DNA from: Streptomyces sp. AcH 505
Lineage (GTDB): Bacteria; Actinomycetota; Actinomycetes; Streptomycetales; Streptomycetaceae
DNA: 42,138 bases
Assembly (NCBI RefSeq): GCF_000818175.1
Contig: NZ_JTIY01000001.1
Coordinates: forward strand, 5,716,362 to 5,758,499
Direction: 5' to 3'
Below, piece after piece: positions 7,858 through 16,044 of this stretch (the first letter of the stretch is position 1; every line of letters begins with the position of its first letter). The notes under the pieces were generated by a model that did no database searches, had not been told where the DNA came from, and saw only the letters and a list, made by a program, of their open reading frames with translations. Both the position numbers and the translations under genes were made by a program.

Positions 7858-9306
7858 TCACCAGCCCGTGAACAGCAGGTGGTTGATCAACAAGGCCAGT
7901 ACGGTCTGCGCCGTCAGCCATCCCCGGCGCCCACGGTCCGGCAGCAGCGCGGCCGCCGGCAACAGCCAGCAGGCGAAGGGCAGCCAGATGCGTTCCGTCT
8001 CCGCCTTGCTCATGCCGGACAGGTCGGCGAGCAGCAGCGCCAGCAGCGCGGCCAGCACGAGCAGCGCCAGCCGCCCGGTGTCCTGGAGCGTTCCGGTACG
8101 CATCCCGCGCAGGATTTTCGCGGTGCATGCCCTGCGCATTCCGGCCACCGTGGCGAGACCCGTCATGAGCACGGTGCAGGCGAGGTTGGCCCACACCCAG
8201 TACCCGTACGGACGGATCCTGGCGACCCCCTGGTAGTAGCGCTCGACCAGCAGCTGGTACGCCTCCCACCAGTTGAAGCCGGCCAGGGTGAAGACGGCGG
8301 GCGCGACCAGTGCCCCGGCCAGGAACAGCGGCAGCGGGCGGGCGCTGCGGCTGATCAGCAGGACGGCGACGCCGATCACCGCGATCAGCGCCAGCCCGTA
8401 CGAGAGGTAGCAGAGCGCACCGAACAGCAGCCCCGAAGCGACGGCGGCCGTCGCGGGCGACCGGACGGTGCGGGTCGCCGCCAGTGTGAACAGCGCGACG
8501 GCCCAGGCGGCGACGGCCGCGAAGTACCCGTCGGCGGAGGCGCCGATCCACACCGCTGTCGGCGCGACGACGAGGAACGGCGCAGCCCTGCGCGCAAGCG
8601 CCTCACCGGCCAGGGCGCGTACGGTGACCAGCACGGCGACCGCGGCCGACGCGCCGGTGACGACACACCACACGCCGGACCAGCCGCCGCCGCCGAGACC
8701 CAACCGGTCAAGACCCACGAAGGTGAGCACGGCGCCCGGCGGATGGCCCGCGAGGTGCGCGGGCCAGTGCCCGGGGGAGTAGAGCAGGATATGGCTGGTG
8801 TAGCCGCGCACGGCCGCCCCGATGTCGCCGAAGCGGCCGATGCCCTGGAGGTATTCCTCGCGGGTGGTGAGGCGTTGGGCGATGCCGTTGTGCCAGCCGT
8901 CCACGAGCGCGAGCGAGAAGACCCAGGCCATGCTGGTCGCCCAGGTGGCCAGGGTGAGCGCGCGCCAGGACAACCGGGCTGCCACCGCGGGCCCTTGGAC
9001 GACCACGGCGAGTGCGACGAGGACCGCGGCCGGTGTGCCGGGGCCGATGTGCGGGTCCCACGAGGCGAACAGCGGCGGCCAGTTGACGTGCAGTGCGCCG
9101 TCGGCCCGCTCGATCGCCCGGCCGACGAGCACCGCCACCACCACGAGCAGCACGCCGGCGCCGGCGGCGGCCAGGTCGGCGCTACGCCCGGTCCTCCCCG
9201 TTTCCCCGGTCTTCCCGGTCTTCTTCCCGGCCGGTTCCTGGACGGGCGGGCACTCCTCAGGCGGCGAAGGGCGGTGGTCCGCCGTCGGTGTTTCCTCGGC
9301 CCTCAT
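7858..9306 (-). CDS. Polytopic membrane protein, GT-C glycosyltransferase-like
   Basis: 482 residues. A charged, Pro-rich cytoplasmic N-terminus of about 45 residues precedes some 10-12 hydrophobic segments. The first extracytoplasmic loop contains WPPLFASWDPHIGPGT, and a later loop has YSPGHWPAHLAGHPPGA. This layout recalls GT-C transferases that use polyprenyl-phosphate sugars, but I see no decisive catalytic motif. The ATG at 9306 overlaps the methyltransferase stop by four bases (ATGA), so it is the last gene of the coupled operon. With the GT2 enzyme upstream, which could make polyprenyl-phosphate sugar, a role in adding sugar outside the membrane is a reasonable inference. Confidence 0.72.
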   Translation of the reverse strand: MRAEETPTADHRPSPPEECPPVQEPAGKKTGKTGETGRTGRSADLAAAGAGVLLVVVAVLVGRAIERADGALHVNWPPLFASWDPHIGPGTPAAVLVALAVVVQGPAVAARLSWRALTLATWATSMAWVFSLALVDGWHNGIAQRLTTREEYLQGIGRFGDIGAAVRGYTSHILLYSPGHWPAHLAGHPPGAVLTFVGLDRLGLGGGGWSGVWCVVTGASAAVAVLVTVRALAGEALARRAAPFLVVAPTAVWIGASADGYFAAVAAWAVALFTLAATRTVRSPATAAVASGLLFGALCYLSYGLALIAVIGVAVLLISRSARPLPLFLAGALVAPAVFTLAGFNWWEAYQLLVERYYQGVARIRPYGYWVWANLACTVLMTGLATVAGMRRACTAKILRGMRTGTLQDTGRLALLVLAALLALLLADLSGMSKAETERIWLPFACWLLPAAALLPDRGRRGWLTAQTVLALLINHLLFTGW

Positions 9307-10004
9307 CCGGTGTTCCCTTCCCGTACGCGCGGCACACCGGCTCTGCGCAGCGCCACGAACGGCCGTCCGGCCGCCTCCCATTGGTCCACCGGCCGCCAGC
9401 CGAGCGGGCGCGCGTGCCGCAGCAGGGCGCGGACACCGATCCTGGCCCACGGGAAGAGCGCGTCCTCGGAGCCCTCCGCGGTGCCACCGCCGGTGCCGCG
9501 CCCGTCGTCCACCCGGACCCGCACCCGCTCGTCGATGTCGAGTGGCGCCGTCTCGGCGATGAGCAGTCCCTGCGGCGCCAGCAGTTCGGCCGCCCGCACC
9601 AGCAGCGCGCGCGGGTCGCCGCCGATGCCGACATTGCCGTCGACGAGCAGCGCCGTGTCCCAACGGCCCTCGCCCGGCAGCGGATCGAAGACCGATCTGC
9701 GCAGCGCGACACCGCCGAGGAGCGTGGTCCGGTCGACCGCCGCGTGGCTGACGTCGATGCCGAGCGCGCGATGACCGCGCCCGGCGAGCGCGGCGACCAG
9801 CCGGCCGGGGCCGCACCCGATGTCCAGCACCGCGCCCTCGCAGCGGGCGAGCGCCGACAGATCGGCCGCGTCCGCGACCGCGCACCACCGCTCCACGTCG
9901 AGCGGCAGCAGCCAGCCGTCGCTGCGGCGCAGGAACAGCGGGCCCCGGCCGCTGCGTACCGCCTCGGTGTACGGATCGGCGCCCCACGCCACCGCCGTAC
10001 TCAT
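9303..10004 (-). CDS. Class I SAM-dependent methyltransferase
   Basis: 233 residues. The SAM-binding motif I is clear: VLDIGCGPGRLVAALAG near residue 61, followed by an acidic residue in GIDVSHAA. Motif IV/VI-like stretches (LLVDGNVGIGGDPRALL and LLAPQGLLIAETAP) follow. The start is ATG at 10004, which overlaps the DUF2064 stop by four bases; the stop in turn overlaps the next gene by four bases. The substrate is unknown; in this operon a sugar or lipid-linked sugar is the obvious candidate. The open frame extends further upstream but that part is out of frame with the real neighbour, so the short form is chosen. Confidence 0.82.
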   Translation of the reverse strand: MSTAVAWGADPYTEAVRSGRGPLFLRRSDGWLLPLDVERWCAVADAADLSALARCEGAVLDIGCGPGRLVAALAGRGHRALGIDVSHAAVDRTTLLGGVALRRSVFDPLPGEGRWDTALLVDGNVGIGGDPRALLVRAAELLAPQGLLIAETAPLDIDERVRVRVDDGRGTGGGTAEGSEDALFPWARIGVRALLRHARPLGWRPVDQWEAAGRPFVALRRAGVPRVREGNTG

Positions 10005-10660
10005 CGGGCCACCGCCCTGCGGCCGGCGGTCAGACGCGCGTAGGTCGCGGCGAAGGCGGTGTGCGGTGCGAGCGCGCTGACGTACGCCGCGTCGTCCGGC
10101 GTGTCGACGTCGCGCAGCCTCGGCAGATCCTGGACGGTGAGCCCCGCCGCCACCAGCCGGCCGCGCTGCACGGCGCCGGTGTGCGGGACCGACATCGGCA
10201 CACCGCGCAGCAGGGCCGGGTCGGGCACGGCGAGACCCAGCGCCCAGAACCCGCCGTCGTCGGCGGGCCCGAACCACGCTTCGGCGCCCTGCCGCCCGGC
10301 CGCGGTGAGTGCGGGGGCCAGCAGGTCAGGAGTGATCTGCGGGGTGTCCATCCCGATGAGTACGGTGGGCCCCTGGCAGCCGCCGAACGCGGCAGCGAGC
10401 CGTTCGTCGAGGCCGCCCGTTCCCTGCGGCACCACCTCGAAGCCCGGCGGCAGCCACCGCCCTGGGCGCCCTTCGAGCACCACCACACGCCGCCGGGCGG
10501 GCAGTTGGAGCATGGTCCGCAGTGTGTCACCGAGCGCGGCCTCGGCCAGTTCGGCCGCCTCGGTGTGGGTGAAGTGCGGGGTGAGCCGTGTCTTCACCCG
10601 GCCGGGCACCGGTTCCTTGGCAATGACCAGCAGCGTGGCTGATCCTTCTGAATGGGTCAC
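10001..10660 (-). CDS. DUF2064 (TIGR04282-type) nucleotidyl/glycosyl transferase
   Basis: 219 residues from GTG at 10660, preferred because AGGG lies eight bases upstream; GTG at 10669 is the alternative. The N-terminus VIAKEPVPGRVKTRLTP is the hallmark of this GT-A-like family, followed by IGMDTPQI (the DxD-like site) and ADDGGFWALGL. Members often sit beside a GT2 enzyme, and both families have been named from arsenosugar gene clusters. No radical SAM ArsS or arsenite methyltransferase is seen here, so that pathway is not supported. It is translationally coupled to the methyltransferase by ATGA. Activated-sugar handling is the likely role. Confidence 0.85.
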   Translation of the reverse strand: MTHSEGSATLLVIAKEPVPGRVKTRLTPHFTHTEAAELAEAALGDTLRTMLQLPARRRVVVLEGRPGRWLPPGFEVVPQGTGGLDERLAAAFGGCQGPTVLIGMDTPQITPDLLAPALTAAGRQGAEAWFGPADDGGFWALGLAVPDPALLRGVPMSVPHTGAVQRGRLVAAGLTVQDLPRLRDVDTPDDAAYVSALAPHTAFAATYARLTAGRRAVAR

Positions 10661-10707
10661 GGATTTCACCCTACGGAGCGGAGCCCGGCATTTCGGGCAG
10701 CGGATTC

Positions 10708-11394
10708 TTACCGAACGTGGACGTCTGCGGCCGGTGCGACCGGGGCGGCCGTGAGCACACCGCGCATGTCGCGCACGGCGTGCCAGGTGCCGCGCCAGGT
10801 GCCGGTGACCTTCGACCTGCCCGTGCGCGGCCGGTACGGCACATCGCGCTCCACCACCCGCCAGCCGTTGTCGGCGGCCCGCACGACCATCTCCAGCGGA
10901 TAGCCGCTGCGCCGGTCGGTCAGCTCCAGCGCCAGCAGCGCCTCGCGCCGCGCCGCCCGCAAAGGCCCCAGGTCACGCAGGGGCAGCCCGGTCCTGCGGC
11001 GGATCATCCTGGCCAGCGCCAGATTGCCGGCCCTGGCGTGCGGCGGCCACGCACCAGGCCCCTCGGGCCGTCTGCGGCCCAGCACCAGATCCGCCTCACC
11101 GGCCGCCACCTCCCGTACGAAGGAGGTGAGCAGCCCCGGGTCGAGCGAGGCGTCACAGTCGCAGAAACACACGAACTCCGCCTCGGCGGCCAGCAGTCCG
11201 GCATGGCACGCGGCCCCGAAGCCGCGCCGCTGCTCCCGTACGACGGTCGCGCCGAGCCCGGCGGCGATCTCGGCCGAGCCGTCACGCGAGCCGTTGTCGA
11301 CGACGATCGCCCGCCACCCTTCGGGGATCCGGTTCAGTACCCACGGCAGCGCCAACGCCTCGTCGAGACAGGGGAGTACGACATCGACGGTCAT
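10708..11394 (-). CDS. Family 2 glycosyltransferase (polyprenol-phosphate sugar type)
   Basis: 228 residues, a stand-alone GT-A domain. The N-terminus VDVVLPCLDEALALPWVL and the VDNGSRDGS motif bind the nucleotide sugar. CDCDASLDPG supplies the metal-binding acidic pair. No C-terminal membrane helices are present, as in short dolichol-phosphate-mannose-synthase-like enzymes. The ATG at 11394 overlaps the epimerase stop by four bases. The gap to the next gene is about 47 bases, the larger of two gaps in this operon. It likely charges a polyprenyl phosphate with a sugar that the membrane protein at the operon end could then use. Confidence 0.85.
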   Translation of the reverse strand: MTVDVVLPCLDEALALPWVLNRIPEGWRAIVVDNGSRDGSAEIAAGLGATVVREQRRGFGAACHAGLLAAEAEFVCFCDCDASLDPGLLTSFVREVAAGEADLVLGRRRPEGPGAWPPHARAGNLALARMIRRRTGLPLRDLGPLRAARREALLALELTDRRSGYPLEMVVRAADNGWRVVERDVPYRPRTGRSKVTGTWRGTWHAVRDMRGVLTAAPVAPAADVHVR

Positions 11395-12446
11395 GAAGCG
11401 ACCGCCCGCAGTCCGGCCCCGGCGAACTCCGCCATGCCCGCGTCGAACGTGACCTCGGGCCGCCAGCCCAGTTCGGTGCGCAGCCGCTCGGAGGACGCGG
11501 TGATGTGCCGGACGTCGCCCAGCCGGTACTCACCCGTCACCACCGGGCCGGGTCCGCCGTGCGCCGTCGCGAGTGCTTCCGCCATCTCGCCCACGGTGTG
11601 CGGCTCGCCGCTGCCGGTGTTGAGCGCGCGGCACCCACCCGGCTCCCGCCCCGAAAGGGCCTCCAGGGCAAGCACGTTGGCGCGCGCCACGTCCCGTACA
11701 TGTACGAAGTCCCGCCGCTGCCCGCCGTCCTCGAAGACCTGCGGTGCCTCGCCGCGCGCCAGCGCCGAGCGGAAGAACGACGCCACACCCGCGTACGGTG
11801 TGTCGCGCGGCATCCCGGGCCCGTAGACGTTGTGGTAGCGCAGGGCGAGGGCCCGGCCGCCGGTGGCCCGCGCCCAGGACGCGGCCAGCTGCTCCTGGGT
11901 CAGCTTGGTCACCGCGTACACGTTGCGCGGATCGGCCGGCGCGTCCTCCCCGATCAGCCCGGGGACCAGCGGGGCCGCGCAGCGCGGGCAGCCCGGTTCG
12001 AACCGTCCGGCCGCCAGATCGGCCTCCCGGCGCGGTCCGGGTGCGACCCGGCCGTGCGCGGGACAGTCGTAACGGCCCTCGCCGTAGACGACCATCGACC
12101 CGGCGAGCACCAGCGCCGTGACCCCGGTCTCGGCCATGGCGGCCAACAGCGTCGCGGTGCCCAGATCGTTGCAGCTCACATAGTCCGGCGCGTCGGCGAA
12201 GCCGGTGCCGAGACCGACCATCGCCGCCTGGTGGCAGACGGCGTCGACACCGGCCAGCGCCCGTACGACGGCGGCCCGGTCCCGTACGTCGGCGTGGAGC
12301 CACCCTGCGGGCGGATCTGGTGGCGCCACCGGATGGGCCGAGGGCAGCAGGGCGTCGAGGACCACCGGCTCATGACCGGCGGCGGTGAGTGCGGTGACCA
12401 CGTGCGAGCCGATGAAGCCCGCGCCACCGGTGACAAGTACGCGCAT
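11391..12446 (-). CDS. NAD-dependent sugar epimerase with Cys-rich insert (WbiB-like)
   Basis: 351 residues, an extended short-chain dehydrogenase. The N-terminal Rossmann motif is VTGGAGFIGSHV. The catalytic triad region shows SMVVYGEG and the YAVTK YxxxK motif. Between them lies an insert with YDCPAHG and, 25-30 residues on, GCPRCAAPL. Four Cys plus a His in this pattern suggest a zinc-ribbon-like knuckle, which I recall from dTDP-L-rhamnose 4-epimerases of the WbiB type. The start is ATG at 12446; the track-style longer form has no support. It probably makes a 6-deoxyhexose nucleotide used by the downstream transferases. Confidence 0.85.
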   Translation of the reverse strand: MRVLVTGGAGFIGSHVVTALTAAGHEPVVLDALLPSAHPVAPPDPPAGWLHADVRDRAAVVRALAGVDAVCHQAAMVGLGTGFADAPDYVSCNDLGTATLLAAMAETGVTALVLAGSMVVYGEGRYDCPAHGRVAPGPRREADLAAGRFEPGCPRCAAPLVPGLIGEDAPADPRNVYAVTKLTQEQLAASWARATGGRALALRYHNVYGPGMPRDTPYAGVASFFRSALARGEAPQVFEDGGQRRDFVHVRDVARANVLALEALSGREPGGCRALNTGSGEPHTVGEMAEALATAHGGPGPVVTGEYRLGDVRHITASSERLRTELGWRPEVTFDAGMAEFAGAGLRAVAS

Positions 12447-12499
12447 CCAGCCGACGGTAGAGGCCCACGGCGTACCGGTCGGTGTCCCGCGCCGGAGCG

Positions 12500-13027
12500 T
12501 CACCGGTCCGTAAGATCGTCCGGCGGCCGGTGGGACGCCCGTTCGACCGGCCCGCCTCCGAACAGTCCCCGTCCGACGAACCACAGCGCCGACAGCACGA
12601 ACAGCGCGGCGGTGACGAGCAGCCAGCGGCCGAGGTACACGTCGGCCGACAGACCGGTCGCGGGGGTGTAGCCGGCCGAGTTCCGCAGCACCAACGGCCA
12701 GTACACCAGCAACAGCAGCAGGGACAGAAAGCCCGGCACACGCACATAGTTGACACCGTCGCGGTGGACACCACCACGTCCCGCGAAGGGGCGCCGGCCG
12801 AGCCGGTCGAGGACGCCGTACAGCGGCACCAGCACCAGATCGTGCAGGACGGCGCAGGCCACGAACCAGATCGCGACGGCGAGCCATCGGTCGGCCAGCA
12901 GCCGGACCGCCGCGTAACCGCACAGCGCGAACGAGGCGAGCAGGATGAGCAGATGCAGCGGCGACTCGCCGTACAGCCGCCGGAAGCGCCCGGCGGACGA
13001 GCTGTCGCGTCGTGTCACACCGGCCAT
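12500..13027 (-). CDS. Small integral membrane protein, unknown function
   Basis: 175 residues, not a family I can name. About four hydrophobic segments are seen: residues ~20-45, ~48-70, ~98-115 and ~135-155, separated by short Arg-rich loops, with a hydrophilic C-terminus. The start is ATG at 13027 with GGGGAG five bases upstream, which overlaps the oxidoreductase gene by 13 bases; a GTG at 13018 (GTGA overlap) is possible but has worse spacing. Its position directly after the molybdopterin oxidoreductase suggests it may be a membrane partner for that enzyme. It is followed by a 53-base gap before the sugar epimerase. Confidence 0.75.
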   Translation of the reverse strand: MAGVTRRDSSSAGRFRRLYGESPLHLLILLASFALCGYAAVRLLADRWLAVAIWFVACAVLHDLVLVPLYGVLDRLGRRPFAGRGGVHRDGVNYVRVPGFLSLLLLLVYWPLVLRNSAGYTPATGLSADVYLGRWLLVTAALFVLSALWFVGRGLFGGGPVERASHRPPDDLTDR

Positions 13028-14316
13028 GTCGTCTCCCCGAAGCTCAACTGCCTGACCCACTTGGTGTTCATCACACCGGGAGCGCCCGGCACGATGATCC
13101 GCGCCGGACTGCCGTGGTCGGCGGAGAGCGCGGCGCCGTTGACCCGCAGCGCCAGCAGCGAGCGCGTGTCGCGTACTTGGTTGTCGCGCAGGGCCACGGC
13201 ACGGAAGGAACCGTGCAGTTGCGCCGACTCGACGAACACCCCGGGCGGGTCGTCGCCGAGCCCCACCAGTCCCGCGAGATCGACGAGCCTGACCCCCTCC
13301 CAGTGCTGGTTCTCCGTCGACCAGCCCTCGACACACGCGATGGGCAGCGACGAGCGGTGCTGCGGCAGCTCCCGCACCTGCGCCAGTGTGAGCGAGACCC
13401 GCCGGCCGCCGCCCCGTACGACCAGCCGCCAGTCGGGGCCCACGTCCCGTTCCCTGATGTGCGCGAGGGCCGCCGTCTTGTTGACGGGGAACCCGTTCGG
13501 GCCGCTGCCCGGCTGCCGGCCGTGCGGTGCGAGCAGCGCCGTCCCGCGCAGGCTCCCGCCGATGGACTGCCCGGCCGTCACCACGAACAGCACCACGGAG
13601 CCGAGCCCCACCAGCCCGAGCGCGCCGCGCCGCGACATGGTCGGCGGTGCGGGGTCGGGGGCCACCAGACCGCTGTCGTCGGCCGGCTCGGGCCTGGTCC
13701 TGGCCACCGGCGTGCGCAGCTCGGCCCGGAAGTCGCGGCTGCGCAGCGCCCGTACGGTACGCGGCAGCCGGATCACCACATGCGCGACGACCGCGCCGAA
13801 GAACACCCAGGCGCCGTAGAAGTGCAGCGGGTAGAACGAGCCGGGGAAGAGATAGTCCAGCTGGATGTTGAGCACACCGGTGACGAACTCGAACAGCCCG
13901 CCGCCGACGAGCAGCAGCAGGGAGAGCCGGTCAAGCGCGTGCCCGACGGAGCGTACCGGCGGCAGGGTGAACAGCTTCGGCACGACCGACCAGAGCTTGG
14001 CGAGCAGCACCGGCACCAGCACGATCCCGAGCGTCACATGCACGCCCTGGGTGACGCGGTACAGCCAGTACGGGTCGGTCGGCCAGCTGAAGAGGTAGAA
14101 CCCGAGCAGCCCCTTGTCCGGCGTCTTGTCGTTGACGGCAGACAGATCGGGGTTGTACGCCGCGTACGACACGAGCCCGGTCAGGAACAGCACGGGGATG
14201 CCCACGAGCAGCACGGCGCCGAACACGGACGTCAGCCATGGGCCGCGCAGCGGGCTGCGCCAGAAGGTGTCGGGCCGGACGGAACCGGGGGACGGGAGGC
14301 GGGAGCGGACGTTCAT
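13015..14316 (-). CDS. Membrane-anchored molybdopterin oxidoreductase (sulfite-oxidase fold)
   Basis: 433 residues. The N-terminal ~200 residues form a cytochrome-b-like membrane part with four to five helices and spaced His residues (for example GVHVTLGI and PLHFYGAW). A helix at ~230-250 follows, then a sulfite-oxidase-type molybdopterin domain. Cys328 in PIACVEGWS is the expected Mo ligand, and the C-terminal region has the family-typical ADHGSPARIIVPG and WVRQL. This places the Mo site outside the membrane with a built-in haem or quinone path. It heads the seven-gene minus-strand operon, which otherwise encodes sugar enzymes. Substrate unknown. A divergent lipoprotein gene starts 186 bases away. 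Confidence 0.87.
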   Translation of the reverse strand: MNVRSRLPSPGSVRPDTFWRSPLRGPWLTSVFGAVLLVGIPVLFLTGLVSYAAYNPDLSAVNDKTPDKGLLGFYLFSWPTDPYWLYRVTQGVHVTLGIVLVPVLLAKLWSVVPKLFTLPPVRSVGHALDRLSLLLLVGGGLFEFVTGVLNIQLDYLFPGSFYPLHFYGAWVFFGAVVAHVVIRLPRTVRALRSRDFRAELRTPVARTRPEPADDSGLVAPDPAPPTMSRRGALGLVGLGSVVLFVVTAGQSIGGSLRGTALLAPHGRQPGSGPNGFPVNKTAALAHIRERDVGPDWRLVVRGGGRRVSLTLAQVRELPQHRSSLPIACVEGWSTENQHWEGVRLVDLAGLVGLGDDPPGVFVESAQLHGSFRAVALRDNQVRDTRSLLALRVNGAALSADHGSPARIIVPGAPGVMNTKWVRQLSFGETTWPV

Positions 14317-14373
14317 GACTGAGACCGTAGGGTCGGCGACCCCCCGCGGAGCCGCTGCGACTCGTGACGAAAC

Positions 14374-14385
14374 GCTGACGTCAGC
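14374..14385. promoter_or_regulatory. 12-bp perfect palindrome in divergent intergenic region
   Basis: GCTGACGTCAGC is a perfect palindrome in the 186-base region between the divergent Mo-oxidoreductase (starts 14316) and lipoprotein (starts 14503) genes. It could be an operator shared by both. A -10-like TACGGT on the minus strand (14329-14324) lies only seven bases from the oxidoreductase ATG, suggesting a leaderless start there. Nothing else is recognised in this gap. Confidence 0.35.
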
Positions 14386-14502
14386 CAGGCGGGGACGGCG
14401 CCGGACGTCACCCGAATGGTCGGCGCGGAGCGGCGGCGGGCGCCGCGCGAGGGGACGGTGGGCTTACGCCGTCCGCCCCGCACCCCGAGGAGCTGGTTAT
14501 CC

Positions 14503-15975
14503 ATGCCCCGCAGGTCAGGAGCTGTTATATGCGGCAGTGTCGGCGGCGTCCTCGTCGGGGTGCTGGGGCTCTCGGCGTGTACGAACGCGCTGCCGAGGCC
14601 GGTCGTCGACGTGGCCTCGGCCGCCGCCAGGCCCTCGGCCGGCGGATCGACCTGGCAGCTCTCGTCGTCGGTGCGCAGGGACGTCGCGATCGTGTGGCCG
14701 CGGCTGGGCCGCATCTGGCCGGGGGCGGATTTCAGCAAACACAGTGTGATCGTGACGGACGGGCGGTGCGCCTATCTGCTGGACGCCCGCTCGGGCGGCT
14801 CGATCTCCCTGGACGAGCTGAAGAAGCACAACATCGGCGTCCCCCGGCCCGGCGGCTTCGAGGCGATCACCTGGAAGGGCAGGAAATCGATCGTGGTACG
14901 GCCGCCGGAGGGCGCGGGCGCCGCAGCGCCGGCGAAGGACCCCCTCGGCATGACCAGCCCCGACGCGGCCGGCTACACGTTCGGGCTCGCGACCCACGAG
15001 CAGTTCCACCCCGACGTCCAGTACGACAGCGCGGCGCCCTGGCACTCGCTGATCCAGCTGGACAACGCGTCCGGCGGCGCGGGCAGGGCCGAGGAGTACC
15101 CCCTGCGCGCCGATCCCCGTATCGACCGGGCGATGGTCTACAACAGCCTGCTGCTGGGGCTGCGGGACCCGGCCCGGCGGGCCGCGCATCTGGCGCGGGC
15201 CGCGTACTGGAACCAGCGGTGGACGGACGGCTTCCCCGCTGAGGCCAAGGGCCAGGCGTCCGTCGACCTGCTGGAGGGCACGGCCGAGTACGTCCAGCAG
15301 TCGGCGCTCGCCATGGCGGCCGTCCGGGATCCTGACGACCCCGCGCAGATACGGGCCCGGCTCGCCCGGACACTCAAGCCGATGAAGGTCGCGGCCAAGG
15401 GGGTCGAGCCGTACGCCATCGGCACGGCGGCCCTGCTCAACGCCGACGCGGCGGGCCGCGACGTGAAGAAGACCCTCACCACGAAGGCGACCACACCGCT
15501 GGCCGAACTGCTGCGCGGCGTCACCCCGGCCGGCCCGCAGGAGGCCCCCAAGGACGTGACCGACGGCATCACCCGGTCCATCGCCCGGACCAACCGGCAA
15601 CTCGCCCCGGTCATCGAGCCGTTCGTGGCCGGGCTCCAGGACAAGAAGAAGCTGGTGTTGCTGCTCCCCGCCGATTCGGTGACCGGCAGCATGAGCGGCA
15701 CGGGCTTCTATACGACCAGGCAACTCCCCGTGACCATCACCACCGGGGCGGGCGCGACCTTCAACCCGGGCAGCGGCGCCGTACGCCTCGACAAGGTGAC
15801 CGTCGCCGAGACGCGGGTGAAGGACAAGGACTACTACGCCCTGCCGCTCGACCCGGACAACGGGAACTTCACCCTTGAGGACAACCGGCTGACCCTCAAG
15901 GGCGGGCACATGCACGGCAGCATCGTCGTCGTGCGGCAGACCGACGACGGACAGCGTTTCCTCTACGCCCAGTAG
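14503..15975 (+). CDS. Lipoprotein with HEXXH metallopeptidase-like signature
   Basis: 490 residues from ATG at 14503, chosen over upstream starts because it places a proper lipoprotein signal at the N-terminus: MPRRSG, a hydrophobic core, then lipobox LSAC. GAGGAG lies about eleven bases upstream. Residues 165-169 read HEQFH, an HEXXH zinc site. About 90 residues on, EGTAEY (258-263) resembles the third-ligand motif of gluzincin metallopeptidases. I therefore infer an extracytoplasmic zinc peptidase, although I cannot name its family and similar proteins are usually annotated as hypothetical. The C-terminal ~100 residues look beta-rich. It ends 66 bases before the convergent Mop gene. Confidence 0.75.
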   Translation: MPRRSGAVICGSVGGVLVGVLGLSACTNALPRPVVDVASAAARPSAGGSTWQLSSSVRRDVAIVWPRLGRIWPGADFSKHSVIVTDGRCAYLLDARSGGSISLDELKKHNIGVPRPGGFEAITWKGRKSIVVRPPEGAGAAAPAKDPLGMTSPDAAGYTFGLATHEQFHPDVQYDSAAPWHSLIQLDNASGGAGRAEEYPLRADPRIDRAMVYNSLLLGLRDPARRAAHLARAAYWNQRWTDGFPAEAKGQASVDLLEGTAEYVQQSALAMAAVRDPDDPAQIRARLARTLKPMKVAAKGVEPYAIGTAALLNADAAGRDVKKTLTTKATTPLAELLRGVTPAGPQEAPKDVTDGITRSIARTNRQLAPVIEPFVAGLQDKKKLVLLLPADSVTGSMSGTGFYTTRQLPVTITTGAGATFNPGSGAVRLDKVTVAETRVKDKDYYALPLDPDNGNFTLEDNRLTLKGGHMHGSIVVVRQTDDGQRFLYAQ

Positions 15976-16006
15976 GACATCCCGGCGGCGCCGGCGGGGA
16001 ACCGGC

Positions 16007-16044
16007 GGCTCGGACCGGCCCCGGCTCGGACCGGCCCCGGCTCA
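16007..16044. repeat. 16-bp tandem repeat at convergent gene ends
   Basis: GGCTCGGACCGGCCCC occurs twice back to back (16007-16022, 16023-16038), and a third partial copy, GGCTCA, runs into the stop codon of the Mop gene (16044-16042). It sits between convergent stops. The units can form GC-rich stems, so it may act as a transcription end signal; replication slippage is the likely origin. Confidence 0.6.

Noticed and set aside
11990..12015. GGTTCGAACC resembling a tRNA T-loop
   Set aside because: It is inside the epimerase coding sequence (Phe-Glu-Pro codons) and no other tRNA arms are present around it.
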